64,000 nt of DNA. Origin: Undaria pinnatifida (Eukaryota; Sar; Phaeophyceae; Laminariales; Alariaceae). The translations under genes and the position numbers were made by a program. Position 1 is the first letter of the stretch. Each line of letters begins with the position of its first letter. The DNA is taken from NCBI GenBank assembly GCA_012845835.1, contig JABAKD010000017.1, positions 4,648,867-4,712,866 of the forward strand. The letters are read 5' to 3'. Below are positions 34,915-45,999 of the stretch, in pieces. The notes below the pieces were generated by a model. It was given only the letters and a program-made list of their open reading frames with translations. It was not told the origin of the DNA and made no database searches.

Positions 34915-35032
34915 CGCCAAAGTGTTTCGGTGAACGGGGTTTAACGTGCTTATCGCCCCCGTGCTTAGGGCGACCAGCGGCTGCGATGCCAAGCATCACC
35001 CAAGCGGCGATGACGGAAGAAAATCGCACCAT
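34915..35032 (-). CDS. Exon 1: signal peptide exon
   Basis: ATG at 35032 sits in a good start context (ACAAGATGG). It is followed by MVRFSSVIAAWVMLGIAAAG, a short basic start, a hydrophobic core and a small-residue cleavage region. The next residues are basic and Pro/His/Gly-rich (RPKHGGDKHVKPRSPKHFG). A strong donor, GGCG|GTGAGT, ends the exon at 34915, giving 118 nt and a phase-1 end, the phase used by the cassettes. An alternative phase-0 donor, AAG|GTAGTT, would extend the exon to 34865. A TATA-like AAATATAAAT lies at 35275-35284, about 245 bp upstream. Assignment to the cassette gene rests on strand, position, phase and the secretory logic of a cysteine-rich product; no transcript shows the join. 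Confidence 0.6.
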
Positions 35033-35925
35033 CTTGTATGCGCCGTGTCCGTGTCCGTGTCAGTTCTGAGGAAACGTGTTCGTCGGGGGAGAAATTGTCA
35101 CGAGTGGGGCAGAAAGGTGTTGATTGCACGGGTTTAGTTTCCGACAAGGGAGTGGCTCGTAAGCGCCTGCGAATGCGCAGGGGTAGGACGGTTGGGCCAA
35201 CACTAAAACAAGCTGTCAAGGCTTATCCACTAAGGGTGGACTACCAAACATGTTCGAAATCCAATATATGGTACATTTATATTTGGTTGTTATTCGCTCC
35301 TTAACTATTCGTAACAAGTCACGCGTTCATTCGTCGTTTGTTTTGATGTTATATTCTCCTCATCCTCATGTAGTAACCTTCGCCTTATCGCTGTGATCGC
35401 ACACGTCGGATAAACGCGACCGCACAGCGGAAGAGCATGGTGTGTTGGTCAAAGACTACATGCAGTAGACTGGGCACGTTTTTTGTTTTTCTGCGGTGGT
35501 GCCGGGTCACCCACGCGAGTTACCCCTCTGTTCCCGCAACACATTTTCCGATCCCCGTTTAAACACGCCTCCTCGAGGCCTACCGGGTTACTATTAGTGA
35601 ACTAACGACGCTGGCCCGGGCACTACTGGCGTTGATACTTTCCGCAGAGCACCAACTCCCTCTTGAATTTGATTTGAAGGAATGCAGTGGTCAGGGCTTT
35701 CAAATGGGTAAGCAAAATGTGTAGTCCAAAGAGGACATGCGAATCAGATTTTCATTCAGGCCGAAAAGCCCATTAACTTTGTATTTTTTGAGACGGTACA
35801 TGTGCTTCAGGTCAGGAGGCATCACTTTTACGCGATCAGAATTTCAAGTCGTACAACATTAGCCAAAGACAAGGTATGTACCGTTCATGCTAAACAGCAT
35901 TTAGTAGGCGAAAATTTACACATAC
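35033..35925. promoter_or_regulatory. 5' flank of the cassette gene
   Basis: Upstream of the exon-1 ATG. A TATA-like AAATATAAAT on the minus strand lies at 35275-35284. A fragment with ACCCACGCGAGTTACCCCTCTG near 35510 is a beta-MITE relic. No other gene seen. Confidence 0.3.
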
Positions 35926-38900
35926 GTCGCGTTTGTTTGTCATCCGGACAGTCTCCCACAGGAGGCCCGAAATCATGGTTCGGAGGATCGCACAACGTGC
36001 GACACCGGCGAGCTAAGATCATGTGCTGTTCATAACGAAGATCCGAATCCAAACGTCGTGAGGCCAACGTCCGGTGTGGAATTCCACCCACAGCTCGGCA
36101 GAACCAGCCTAGCACATTCGAAAACGAAGGCTCTGAGGTGACGATGAAACCGAGAGAGGCGACAGCAAAATCTCTCTCGTCTGTTATGTACAGCAGTACG
36201 GCCACACGAACATGCTTTTCCGTGTACACAAACGGACCCCTGTATCCACTGCTAATCGCCACGCAAAACATAACGGTAAAGCACGCACGCGCGGGAAGAG
36301 GACGAATGAAGCTATGACTAAGGCAACTGGCACACGCTACGGTAACGATGAAGACGTGTGATACGACATAGGTAACACTTTTCGTGTGAAATTGCTCCTG
36401 AATGACTTGGACTCCTTAACCCATTATCGTCGAAAATACGTTTTTTTTTTGCACGATCCTCGTCATCTACCTGGTATGCCATGAAATTTTTCGTCCGGGG
36501 TAGCAGTTTTATTTTACTTCAAAGCAGTGTTTGGGAGAGATATGAAGCTCCCGAAACGAGGAACCTCGAAAAATATGTGGTCCATCTATATCTCGTATAA
36601 TGCGTCTGAATCACGTAGGTTTCTGACGTTTTCCTGCAAACACGAGGAGCTACATACACCACTGTTTTCTATGGCGATGAGAGCAAAACCGATGGACAAC
36701 ATCATACAACACATAGATGCAATAAAAAACAAAAACGTTACACTATAGACTAGTCTATGATATACCTGAAAATTCGGCGATATTGGATATGGGAGTCCCG
36801 AGAAATCGAACAAGTTTTGTTGAAAATGCTACCTCGTTTAGGTTCCTGCCCGTATTTCAAGGTGGGCGGACATGCCTTGTAGAAACGAACTTCGACTGTA
36901 TTATCAACAGTATGGGGTCGGTATCATTGTCATGAGGGTCACAACGAGTAACACACCGGCTATCGATCTGCATCCGAACGAGGGTACCCGGACCACGCTC
37001 GAGTTGTGTGCGTATGCGTCCGGCATGGTGTCCCGGAAAAGGGGCATACCAGAAGTGAGCCTTGGACAGGCGAGGGCCACAAAGAGATGTGTGGGCTATA
37101 TTGGGACCATACTAACGTGGCATAGCTAATATATTTTCGTACGGTATTTCAAACGCCTGAAAAAAACACAAAAGGATGACAAACACGCACGAGACGTTCA
37201 TTCAAGGGACACCAAACCCGGACAAGCGATCGTTAGGTTGACCCATTTTCTGGTAATGCCGCTGCGTACAATGCCAGAGGTGGGCCAACTTGCGTGATCG
37301 AAAGTGACTTGGGTGGCGTCACAGAGAGTAGTCGGTATCAGTGTCATTTCGTTGGTCCCGAGGATTCCAGAGTGCAACAACGGCAGTCTATCACCGACGT
37401 CAAACCGAGTTAACACGTATCGTATGATTTCCATTGTGTGGCCGGCACGATCCCACCCGCTAGTCGTCAACAACGAACCTGGCACAACCGAAGGAGCAGC
37501 CTCGGAGCGAGTAGCGAACCCCGAGAGGGGAAAACGACGAGTACATTGTATGGGTCTTGTTGTGACTACGCCAAAATGCCAAATACCGACCACGTTATAT
37601 GAAGCACCTGCGCTTGGACTCCAAACGTGAGCCGGAGAAGTACACGGGGCTAACAACCGAGAAAAAAAGCACAAAACCATAAATATTCTCAACACTTCGC
37701 GCGTTCCGTCTCTTACCAATGCTACAGGTGAGCAGAGAGTGACTGACTTCATGGGGTCTTTCGTTGTAGTTAGTATCAGGGTCCTGGCATGGTTCGGAGG
37801 ATCACAACGTGTGACGCCGGCGATTGGCACGTTGTCATGAGCGTAAGTTTACGACGAAAGTGTATTCGAATGGCAGCGTTGGAAAGTCTTGGCGTCCGGC
37901 ATGATCCTACCCTCTACTCGGCAAAATCCGGAGAAATCGAACGACGAGACCCGGAGATAGGAAATGAATCTGGGAGAGGCGAGGGATACCAATCAATCGT
38001 ATAGGTCTTATTATGTTGCGGTAAAATGCTGTATCGTTGCATGCCTATGGGTTTTCGTATGCTAAACGTAACGGTGTTACAGAAAGTGGCTGATTTTGAT
38101 GGAGTCACATATTAGAAATCAGTATCAGGGTCTTCACATGATTCGGAGGACCGTAACGCGTGACGCTGGCTACGGGCAAGTTGCCGTGATCGTGTCTGTG
38201 CGAGGGAATGTATTTGCACCCTCTGGTTTTGAGAAGTGTTGGCGTCCGGCATGAACCAACCATGCTTTCGGCGCAATCTAGAGCAGCCGAACGACGAAAC
38301 CCGGAGATTAAGGACATAACGCTCGAAGAGCCGAGGCCAGCGAATAAATTGTATGGCGTTCAATATACCGTGCTAAAGTGAAATATCCTTTTCACAAATC
38401 TATGGGTTCTAGTATGATCAACTAAACGACATACAAACCTGGTGCGCGTATGTGAACTAAACAAACGAAACCCGTACAAGCAAGAAGCAAGCAACCTTGA
38501 CGTTTCGCTGCTTGCAGTGACACCATCGGTGGGGGGACGTGCTCGACAGTTGCTGGTCTGGTGGCATCACAAGTAGTAGTCGTAATATCGGTGACATCGC
38601 TTCATTCAGGTTTGGAGAGTAGCAGCGTGAGACGCCGGCAGCCTATCGCGAATCTATCAAAGCGAAACTACATGTATCTCGTTTGGTGAGTTTGACATCC
38701 AGCATTATATGATGCCACCAACAGCTCGGCACATCCCCTCCGAACCGAAAGACAAGACTCGGAGACAGGAAATGAGCTTTACACATATACCAATAAATCG
38801 TATGGGTGTTAGTGTGTGCGTCTAAAGCCGCCAGCCCATCACATCATGTGGGCTTTCGTACAGTTTTTACAGCGTTTTAAGCGCCGTATGAAGCAAGATA

Positions 38901-40200
38901 ACCCAACAAGTATGATATGTCCAAGGAGTTTCGAAAAAGAGGAAATCCCCAGACAAGAGTCCAATAGACCCCTTGTATTGTTGACTGCCCTCACAAAAGG
39001 TGGTCAGCAATACTTTTGATCGCTGTGACTTCTATCGCCGATACGTGTATGTACACGGAGGCGTCATCGGGTAGTCGGGCGAGTATCAACGTTTCTTTAC
39101 GCCCGCAAGCCATCTCGTGCTACCTGCAACCAATAGGTTAAAAAATGACCGTACTAGTAGGAGGCTATACGAATGCCAGCCTTGTCAGATGTTGGCGTGT
39201 ATTGGAGTATCCTACGCTCTTCCTGGCAAAACCTTTAGCTGCAGCAAGATTGACTCGGACATTCCTGCTAGGAAATCAGCCTTAAAGAGAGGCGAGGGCT
39301 ACAAAATAAACCATATGGGATTTGCAGCAATGTAGCACAGGACCTGGTAGCATTAATAAACGAAAAACGGTGTACGACACCTGGTGTGCAGAAGTTTAAT
39401 TATGCCGTACTAAACACCATACAACCTAAAAATCCAAGTACGCATGCGTAACAAAGCAAAAACATAAGCCCAAACAATCATGATTATTAAAACAGTGCCT
39501 CTGTGTGATCGCTCATCAGCCCAACAGATGGGCAAAATACGTGTCTGGCAGAGAAGTACACTGTGTTAGACTAGTACTTGGTATCAAATATAATGATCAG
39601 GGTATTAGGATCATTGATCTGGGAGGATCACGACGTGAGACAGCGCGACGCTAGCGTAGCGAATAAGGTCGAGGGTCAACATAACGAGGCACTGTGAGTT
39701 TGACGCCTAGCACAATTCCTCCCACGACTCGGTACAACCCGGCCCAACAGCAATACAAGACTCGGAGATAGGAAATGAGTCTGCGCGGGGTACAACTTTA
39801 TCGTACCAAGTATGGAGTTTAGTGTGACCGAGTAATAATGCCGCGAACAATATGGATTTTCGTACGCTATACTAAACTCCTCACAAACCCAAGAAAAGCA
39901 AAAACGCCCATGCCCAGTCTAACGAAGTAGGAAACAAAAACAAATCAAGCAAGAACAAAACCAACGATGTATTTCGTTGTCAAGCGACACTAAACGTGGG
40001 CGAAGATGCCCGGTTGAACGTGAGCTCGTTCCAGCACGGGTAGTAGTGGGTGTCAGTGTCATCATGTGGTCAGGAGGACCACAACACATGCGGTGGCGGC
40101 AAGGTATCATGAGCGTAGCAGAACATCGTAGCAAATTGGAGATTTGACGCCCAACATGATCGTATCCACCAGTCGGCATAACATCCTGGCACAACCGAGC
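35925..40200 (-). repeat. Decayed tandem array, about nine copies of a ~450-bp unit
   Basis: Anchor CGGAGGATCACAACGTGTGACGC and relatives occur at about 35986, 36936, 37345, 37795, 38144, 38609, 39070, 39621 and 40072; spacings after the first are 350-550 bp. Each copy has the same order of blocks: GTATCAGGGTC, the anchor, GTCATGAGCGTA, GGCGTCCGGCATGATC, CGACGAGACTCGGAGATAGG, AAATGAGTCTG, GAGGCGAGGG, AATCGTATGGGT. Open frames up to 210 residues cross it (37198-37830 minus; 35885-36271 minus starting at a true ATG), but the frame is not kept between copies. I regard it as non-coding satellite-like DNA or a very old decayed tandem gene family. Confidence 0.7.
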
Positions 40201-40205
40201 GACGA

Positions 40206-40672
40206 TTACCTCACGGGTAGGAAAGAGACGAAGAGGGCCGGGAGCGATAGATAGTTTCGCTGTTGTAAGTCGTGGTAAAAGAAACGTGTTCTTCTCTCGG
40301 CAGCCTCAGAGGTGTACCACGCGCCATCCACACAGGAAGAAGCCACAGCTGCAAAAAGGCAGACAAATGTTGTTTTTTTCCCCTTTCCTTTGTTGAACGA
40401 AAACGCGTTGCACACATTACTCACCTGAAATGTTTCCGACGAGTTCTTTGATGGTGGTAATGGTGCCGCTGTTGAGGACCTGGACGCCCACACGATGCGA
40501 CGAGAGAATTCACACTGACTGCAACGAATAAACTTTATGTCCCAAGCTCTTCTGCAGCGGGGTAGATATCGAACAATGCAGGGTTTGATCTGGGTTTGTG
40601 GTGTGCTTTGGTTGTGAAAGGAGGGGGCAAGGCCAGGCACAAGAACATGGAAACTCGAAAGAGGTCTCTCAT
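40206..40672 (-). CDS. Putative small spliced gene, function unknown
   Basis: A 76-bp intron at 40349-40424 has a strong donor (ATTTCAG|GTGAGT) and a strong acceptor (GCCTTTTTGCAG|CT). Before it, the frame ending in phase 1 reads VQVLNSGTITTIKELVGNIS, with C-rich third positions. After the splice it continues AVASSCVDGAWYTSEAAE and runs to a stop at about 40205. The 5' end is unsettled: that frame meets a stop at about 40518, so an upstream splice (for example acceptor CGTCCAG) would be needed. Another open frame starts at ATG 40672. Three CCAAT boxes lie just upstream. I do not recognise the product; it may be a fragment. Confidence 0.35.
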
Positions 40673-40694
40673 TGTTTCTTGTGGTCGGACGCTT

Positions 40695-40791
40695 ATTGGC
40701 GCACAAAGATGTTATCAAGCCGCGTACGCTGATTGGCCCGCACTAACCATTATTAAACCGCATCGTGGGCTCGTGGTGGGACGTTGATTGG
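40695..40791 (-). promoter_or_regulatory. Cluster of three CCAAT boxes
   Basis: CCAAT on the minus strand at 40695-40699, 40732-40736 and 40787-40791, each as (G)CCAAT(A/C)A. All point toward the putative gene at 40.2-40.67 kb. Spacings 37 and 55 bp. Confidence 0.4.
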
Positions 40792-41395
40792 CTCTTGCAC
40801 ATTTTCGCCCCGCATATTTTTTCACCTGTGGCAGTGGTTGGGTGTTGATCGGCAGAAACGAACAGCACTTGATTGCACCGCCTTTGGTGTTAGTCGGCAT
40901 ATATCTCACTACGTCACAACCGGGCCGGGGCGTGTCTCCCCCATTGTGCCGGGACGTGCCTGCCGGAAATAACAACACTAACTGTAGCGGAAATCGGCAA
41001 AACTGCGCATACTGCCACTTTTCTGTGTGTTCCCATCTGTGGCAAGGTAGTTCACAGTCGGTTCATAGTAGCGGTTAACTCCCACCACTCTTTCGTATCC
41101 CAACTGACACCACAGCGAAGTACTCAACCGGCACCATAGGTATGCAAAGAAAAGGTCAGTTCTAGGCTGCCGGTGGCGCCGGGGGTCATACCCACCTTCA
41201 AGGGTGTGCATTTGTCTACACCCATTGCTTTTGCGGAAATAACGACCAGCTACGTGGCCGAAGGCTTTTCGGGGGATTAAAAGAAAAGGTAAGTTTTCCA
41301 TCTTCCTGCTCTTTGGATCCAAGGAGGGAAACATCGAATTGCGTTTTCGTCGTAACCACGAGCTATACAGTTAGACTAGACACTAGTACTATCAG

Positions 41396-41682
41396 TGCTA
41401 CTACCCAGCCATGCTGCTGCTGTGCTTCTACTGCAACGTATACTGCTACTAGTATAATGTATACTATTACTGCTGTTGCTACTGCTACTACCGCTGGTAA
41501 TACTACTACCATTAAACTACTGCTATTAACTACTACTACTATTAATACTACTACTACTACTACTACTACTTCTACTACTTTACTGCTATTATCACTAATA
41601 TTACTGCTACTTATAGTGGTACTACTAGACTACCACTACAATACTACTACTACTACTCCTACTACTACTACTCCTACTACTA

Positions 41683-41739
<57 letters not shown>

Positions 41740-42052
41740 TTTTTGTTGCAACTACCACTACTTCTACTACTACACTACTGCTATAGCTACTACTACTACT
41801 TCTAGATACTACTATTAATACTAGTGCTTATACTACTACTACACCACTATTACTACACTACTACACTACTACTACTAGTACTGTGCCACTTTTACTACAA
41901 CAACTACTATACTATTACTACTACTATTACTGCTACTGCTACTGCTACTACTACCACACCTACTACTACACTACTACTATACCTACTACTACTTCTACTA
42001 CAAGTACTACTCTACTACTACTAGTACTACTATTGGACTAATACTAGTGCTG

Positions 42053-42120
<68 letters not shown>

Positions 42121-42297
42121 ACTACTACTACTACTACTACTATTACTGCTGCTACTACTACTGCTACTACTACTATCCGCTCCTCCTATTATTATTACTA
42201 CTACTACTGTTGCTGCTACCACTACTACTGCTGCTGATACTCCTATTATTTCTACTATCACTACCACTCCCCAGCTACTAATACTGTACTACTATTG

Positions 42298-42342
<45 letters not shown>

Positions 42343-42361
42343 CTACAACCATTAATACTAC
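41396..42361 (+). repeat. TAC/ACT trinucleotide block 1
   Basis: Nearly continuous interrupted (TAC)n over almost 1 kb, with purer runs at about 41690-41735 and 42053-42110. Every long open frame here encodes Thr, Tyr or Leu homopolymers and is not a gene. Confidence 0.97.
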
Positions 42362-42366
42362 GACTT

Positions 42367-42509
42367 TTACATAGATCCGTTTTTATCAGGGGGAAATGCC
42401 TTGTCATGTTGCAAAAAATTCACCGCACTTCTACCGTGTAATTTTCGTAATACCTCGGCCACAACGTCGTACTGCTTAAACTTTTTTTCTTCCGCCGTGA
42501 CCGTAAGGC
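42367..42509 (-). CDS. Coding-like terminal exon between trinucleotide blocks, function unknown
   Basis: A 250-bp island of complex sequence separates two TAC blocks. On the minus strand a TTTGCGTAG acceptor-like site precedes an open frame ending at TAA 42367-42369. It reads LTVTAEEKKFKQYDVVAEVL, continues RKLHGRSAVNFLQHDKAF, then PPDKNGSM. The sequence is charged and amphipathic like a real protein, and unlike the translated repeats around it. No upstream exon found; the TAC block may have expanded in its intron. Could be a relic. Confidence 0.35.
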
Positions 42510-42611
42510 CTACGCAAACAATCCAAGTGATCGTTACCGTTATCGACGAAGAATTGAGAGAGTTATGACCCCATAGGCATTTAATCAGCCCTGTTAACAA
42601 TTGATCTCCGT

Positions 42612-42621
42612 AGTACTATTG

Positions 42622-42676
<55 letters not shown>

Positions 42677-42706
42677 TACTACTACTACTACCACTACTAC
42701 TACTAG

Positions 42707-42761
<55 letters not shown>

Positions 42762-42830
42762 GCTCCTACTACTGCTACTACTACTACTACTACTGCTGCT
42801 GCTGCTACTTCTATTAATAGTACTGCTACT
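42612..42830 (+). repeat. TAC/ACT trinucleotide block 2
   Basis: Continuous (CTA)n with few interruptions. Translates to poly-Leu in one frame; not coding. Confidence 0.97.
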
Positions 42831-42832
42831 TG

Positions 42833-43178
42833 AGTCGTTCTACCCCCACGGTAGCCTGCCCGACTTATATTTAACGAAATCGCCGGTTTTGATAACTAGT
42901 GTACCACCGTATCTCCTGGAATACGGTGTCCATTAACAAGGACGTTGTCGTTCGAAAGCCCCGAGAAAAAAAGTACAACTTGTAAGGAAAGTTTTGGTTT
43001 AACCCCCTTTAGAGCCCCCGAACCCCTCCATGTACTAAATCCAAGTAGTTTTGTCCCCATAAACGGGTTTCCAGTTGTAGAATGGGTTAATGGCATGCTT
43101 CCTCGTGTCGAGTAGCAGTGGAACCTTCGTTACAGAAAAACGCCGGTTTTTTGGGGGGGGCTATCGTAGGACCAGGCA
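42833..43178 (+). mobile_element. Alpha-type MITE interrupted by a delta-type fragment
   Basis: Left GAGTCGTTCTACCCCCACGG, right GGGGGGGCTATCGTAGGACC. The inner blocks ACGAAATCGCCGGTTTTGAT, GTATCTCCTGGAATACGGTG and CCTCGTGTCGAGTAGC match 44747-45006. Between them, about 43005-43092, lies the delta long-form centre (AGAGCCCCCGAACCCCTCCA...AAACGGGTTTCCAGTTG). Confidence 0.7.
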
Positions 43179-43181
43179 CTT

Positions 43182-43452
43182 CTACTATTTCTATTATTAT
43201 CATTTTTACTACTACTAGACTACTACTACCACTACTCTACTACTGCTACTACTACTACTACTACTACTACTACACTACTACTAATTTTACTACTACTACT
43301 ACTACTACCACTGCTACTACTACTCCTACTACTACTTCTACTACTACTACTACTACTACTACTACACTACTACTACTACTACTACTACTAATACTCCTAC
43401 TATACTTATACTACTACTACTACTACTACTAGTAGTAGTACTAGTACTAGTA
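43182..43452 (+). repeat. TAC/ACT trinucleotide block 3
   Basis: Interrupted (TAC)n ending in an inverted ACTAGTAGTAGTACTAGTAC palindromic stretch at about 43428-43452. Confidence 0.95.
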
Positions 43453-43559
43453 CTTTTAATAGTTGTACTGGTCTAAAAAACAAAATTACTATACAAGGGA
43501 TGTCTTATTGCTACAATCGTCAGGTTTGTCCCTTTTAAGGATTTATAGTCTCCGCGCAC

Positions 43560-44660
43560 ATATTGATATGTCCCGCGCACCCGCCCCCCCCCCCCCTTCC
43601 CGCCCCCCTCCCCTGATCCCTCTTGTTCATAAAAAAAAAACCACCCCTCCCCCGCCCCCCCCCCCGTCCCCCGATCCCTCCCCCCCCCCTTACGCCTAGT
43701 GTGTCAAACGCCCCACTCACAATCGAAATCGGCCAGAGTAATAAACACCTATACGCAGTTGATATCACGTCATTATCTTTCTAACCATCCATGACGTAGT
43801 TTTCATTCCCCCCCCCCAAAAAAAAAACCTTCAACGCCCCCTCTTTTCCAACCATTCGCACGATCGCCTAGACCTAGCACCACGCGTATAACAAGCCCTT
43901 ACATATCTTTGATCTCACAGCCGAAGTGCATTTAAACATTATTTGTGACCTAAACCTCCTAAACCCCCCCCCCCCCCCCCTTTTCGCTCTTCCTTGCTCA
44001 AACGCCCCACCTAATAAAATCGAAATCCGCCAGATTAATAAACACTTCACGCACTGGATATCACCTCATCATTTTTCGAGAGCCATTCATGCCGCTGCTT
44101 CCCCCCCCCCCCCCGCCCCGAACGCCCCCTTCTTCCCCACCACCCGCACCATCGCCTAAACCTAGCACCACACGTAAAACAAACCGCTCACCTAAAACCC
44201 TTCCTCCCCCCCCCGCCCCGCCCCCACCCCCCACCACCCCCAAACCCCCCCAACCCATCCCAACCCCACCCCCTCGAACACTCCGCCCTCTCTCTACTAA
44301 CTGATTATACGACTTACCCCAGCATATACATGATAAACTGATGCATTATTTCCAAAACCGTCACATTTATCCCCTCAAAATAATGTATAGTTTCCACGCA
44401 CAGATTGAGCTGCCCCACACGCCCCACCCCCGCCCCAACCCCCCCCCCATGATAATCTGGTGTGTTTGTTTTTCCCCCAAAACCGTCAGATGTATTCCCT
44501 TGAAAGGATTTATACCTCACACGCACAAATTGCCCGCCCGTCCGCCCCCCCCCCCCTTCCCCCCCCCCCCCCCCCCCCCCCAATTCCGCTCGCTTTTGGT
44601 CAAAACCAGGCCCCCACGTCCTTCAAAACTCCGCCCCCCCCTTCACCGGTTATTCGACTC
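43560..44660 (+). repeat. Poly-C-bearing tandem repeats, plus orientation
   Basis: Two interleaved repeat types. One (~210-270 bp) carries CATGCCGCTGC, poly-C, CACCATCGCCTAAACCTAGC, ACCACACGTA at about 43700-44200. The other (~110 bp) carries GATAAACTGATGCATTATTT, CCAAAACCGTCACATTTATC, CCCTCAAAATAATGTATAGT, TTCCACGCACAGATTGAGC, poly-C at about 44330-44700. Pro-rich open frames are artefacts of the poly-C runs. Confidence 0.8.
43904..43960 (+). pseudogene. Decayed MSFDKIF-type micro-ORF copy
   Basis: Without a start codon: CATATCTTTGATCTCACAGC reads HIFDLTAEVHLNI, matching the IFDLTAGVYF core of the other copies. Embedded in the poly-C district. Confidence 0.5.
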
Positions 44661-44746
44661 ACAGGATTCACTTGATAGACGGATACATTTCCCTCCACAG
44701 CTGTCAGTTTTTGTCCCCCTCAGAAACGGTTCTTATAGTTTCCGCG

Positions 44747-45006
44747 AGTCGTTCTACGATAGCCCCCCCAACTTTTCTTTTACGAAATCGGCGGTTTCAA
44801 AACCAGCTCCCCGGTAGTATCTCCTAAAACACGGTGTCCCTCGACACCCCGACGTAATCAATCGATAGACCTCTCCTTGCACACAAGAAAATATATGTGG
44901 ACACTTTTCTTTCTCAACAGCAGTATCCTTCGTTGTGTCGAGCAGCCATGAAACGTTCGTTGAAGAAAATCGCTGTTTTTTGGGAGGGGCTATCGTAGAA
45001 TCAGTC
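44747..45006 (+). mobile_element. Alpha-type MITE with 5-bp target duplication CCGCG
   Basis: 260 bp. Ends AGTCGTTCTACGATAGCCCC and, inverted, GACTGATTCTACGATAGCCC. CCGCG lies on both sides (44742-44746 and 45007-45011). Removing the element and one CCGCG restores GTTTCCGCGCACAGACTGAC, the uninterrupted repeat sequence seen at about 49340 (GTTTCCGCGCACAAACTGAC). No coding capacity. Confidence 0.88.
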
Positions 45007-45011
45007 CCGCG

Positions 45012-45213
45012 CACAGACTGACTAACATCACCCTGTCGACCCTGATAGCTACACTGCAGTTGCAAGGAGAGTCGCCGACCTATATCCTTAATGAGGACAC
45101 ACAGCTCGTAATACGCGCGATCGGAGTATCACACACAGCTTGCAAAGATGAGTTTCGACGACATCTTCGATCTCCCAGCTGGAGTGTATTTTGATTTTTT
45201 GATTATATTTTGA
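45012..45213 (+). CDS. MSFDKIF-type micro-ORF copy with conserved upstream region
   Basis: ATG at 45148 encodes MSFDDIFDLPAGVYFDFLII and one more residue before TGA at 45211-45213. The upstream 130 bp is shared with other copies: CCCTGATAGCTACACTG, GAGTCGCCGACCTATATCCT, ACGCGCGATCGGAGTATCAC, ACACAGCTTGCAAAG. Either a tiny repeat-borne gene or the conserved 5' end of a lost longer one. I cannot name the family. Confidence 0.45.
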
Positions 45214-45363
45214 GGACGTCAGCCGTGTGTTCGACGATTACATTTTGTACACACAAGTTTGTTTGCACATATATGTCATGCAGGTGTTGTGATCTGTTGT
45301 TCCCCCCGATTTATCATCCCTTCGGCAATATCCTGACCCCATTTCCATTACTATTTAGTAAAA

Positions 45364-45480
45364 CTAGACTCCAGCTGTGAGATCGAAGATTTTGTCGAAA
45401 CTTTTGTTTGCAGGCTGTGCGTGATACTCCGACCGCGCGTATTACGGGTTGTGTCTCCTCATTAAGGATACTTGCACTTC
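45364..45480 (-). pseudogene. MSFDKIF-type copy, start codon lost
   Basis: On the minus strand the CGGTCGGAGTATCAC-type upstream box is present, but ATGAG is replaced (ACAAAAG). The frame then reads SFDKIFDLTAGV and stops at TAG. Inverted relative to the copy 200 bp away. Confidence 0.6.
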
Positions 45481-45999
45481 TATATATCATCCCCCCCTTC
45501 CCCCCTCAAAATATATCATCATCCCCTCTAAAATATATCATCCCCTCCTGAACTACATAACATGCCCATCAAGTTTATAGCCACCCCCCTCCCACTCAAA
45601 CAGCAGCATGAATTCCTATATCAAGAGCGAAACATAGCCGCGTTGTATACTATCGACGGGGGGGGGGGTGATACTTTGAAGTGGGGCCCGGATATTGCGG
45701 AATGGTTCCCATAAATCGGGAGGAACGTCAAATCGCAACGTGGTATATTATGAAATGGGGGTAGGAATATGGCCAGTTCAAGTGAGACATCATGTACCTG
45801 TTAGAGGCGCGTCTTGATCAAAGTTCACCGACAATGGCGTTCTAATCGCTGCTAAATGAAATATCCGCGACAACTAAGACTGCGGCACTTTCATGTGCCC
45901 ATATAGTTACGTTTGTTTGTGAAGGCGTCCTATGCCAACTGTATTCTGGCGCCATTTTTTCACGTTGTAGAAGTTGAGCACCCCTTTTCGTGTTGAGTC

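Larger units (their letters stand above)
1175..35032 (-). other. Gene span: secreted tandem cysteine-cassette repeat protein (exons M22 to M1 plus signal exon)
   Basis: The span runs from the signal-peptide ATG to the last recognisable cassette exon. All 22 cassette exons lie on the minus strand. Every cassette ends in phase 1, and M21 to M1 also start in phase 1, so they can be joined in any combination without breaking frame. If all are included they give about 1,600 residues with roughly 230 cysteines. The repeated half-module is C-x4-C-x14-C-x4-[W/C]-x4-C-C. I do not recognise the family. Secretion and heavy disulfide bonding are inferred from the signal peptide and cysteine density; a wall, matrix, adhesive or binding role would be guesswork. 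Not settled: the join between the signal exon and M22, the 3' terminal exon, and whether exons are constitutive or alternative. It could also be several genes. Confidence 0.75.

Noticed and set aside
41313..42936. Long Thr-, Leu- and Tyr-rich open frames
   Set aside because: They are translations of TAC/ACT repeats in each frame.
43463..44817. Pro-rich open frames, and Gly-rich ones at 47764-48070
   Set aside because: They are artefacts of poly-C and poly-G runs, without splice or start support.
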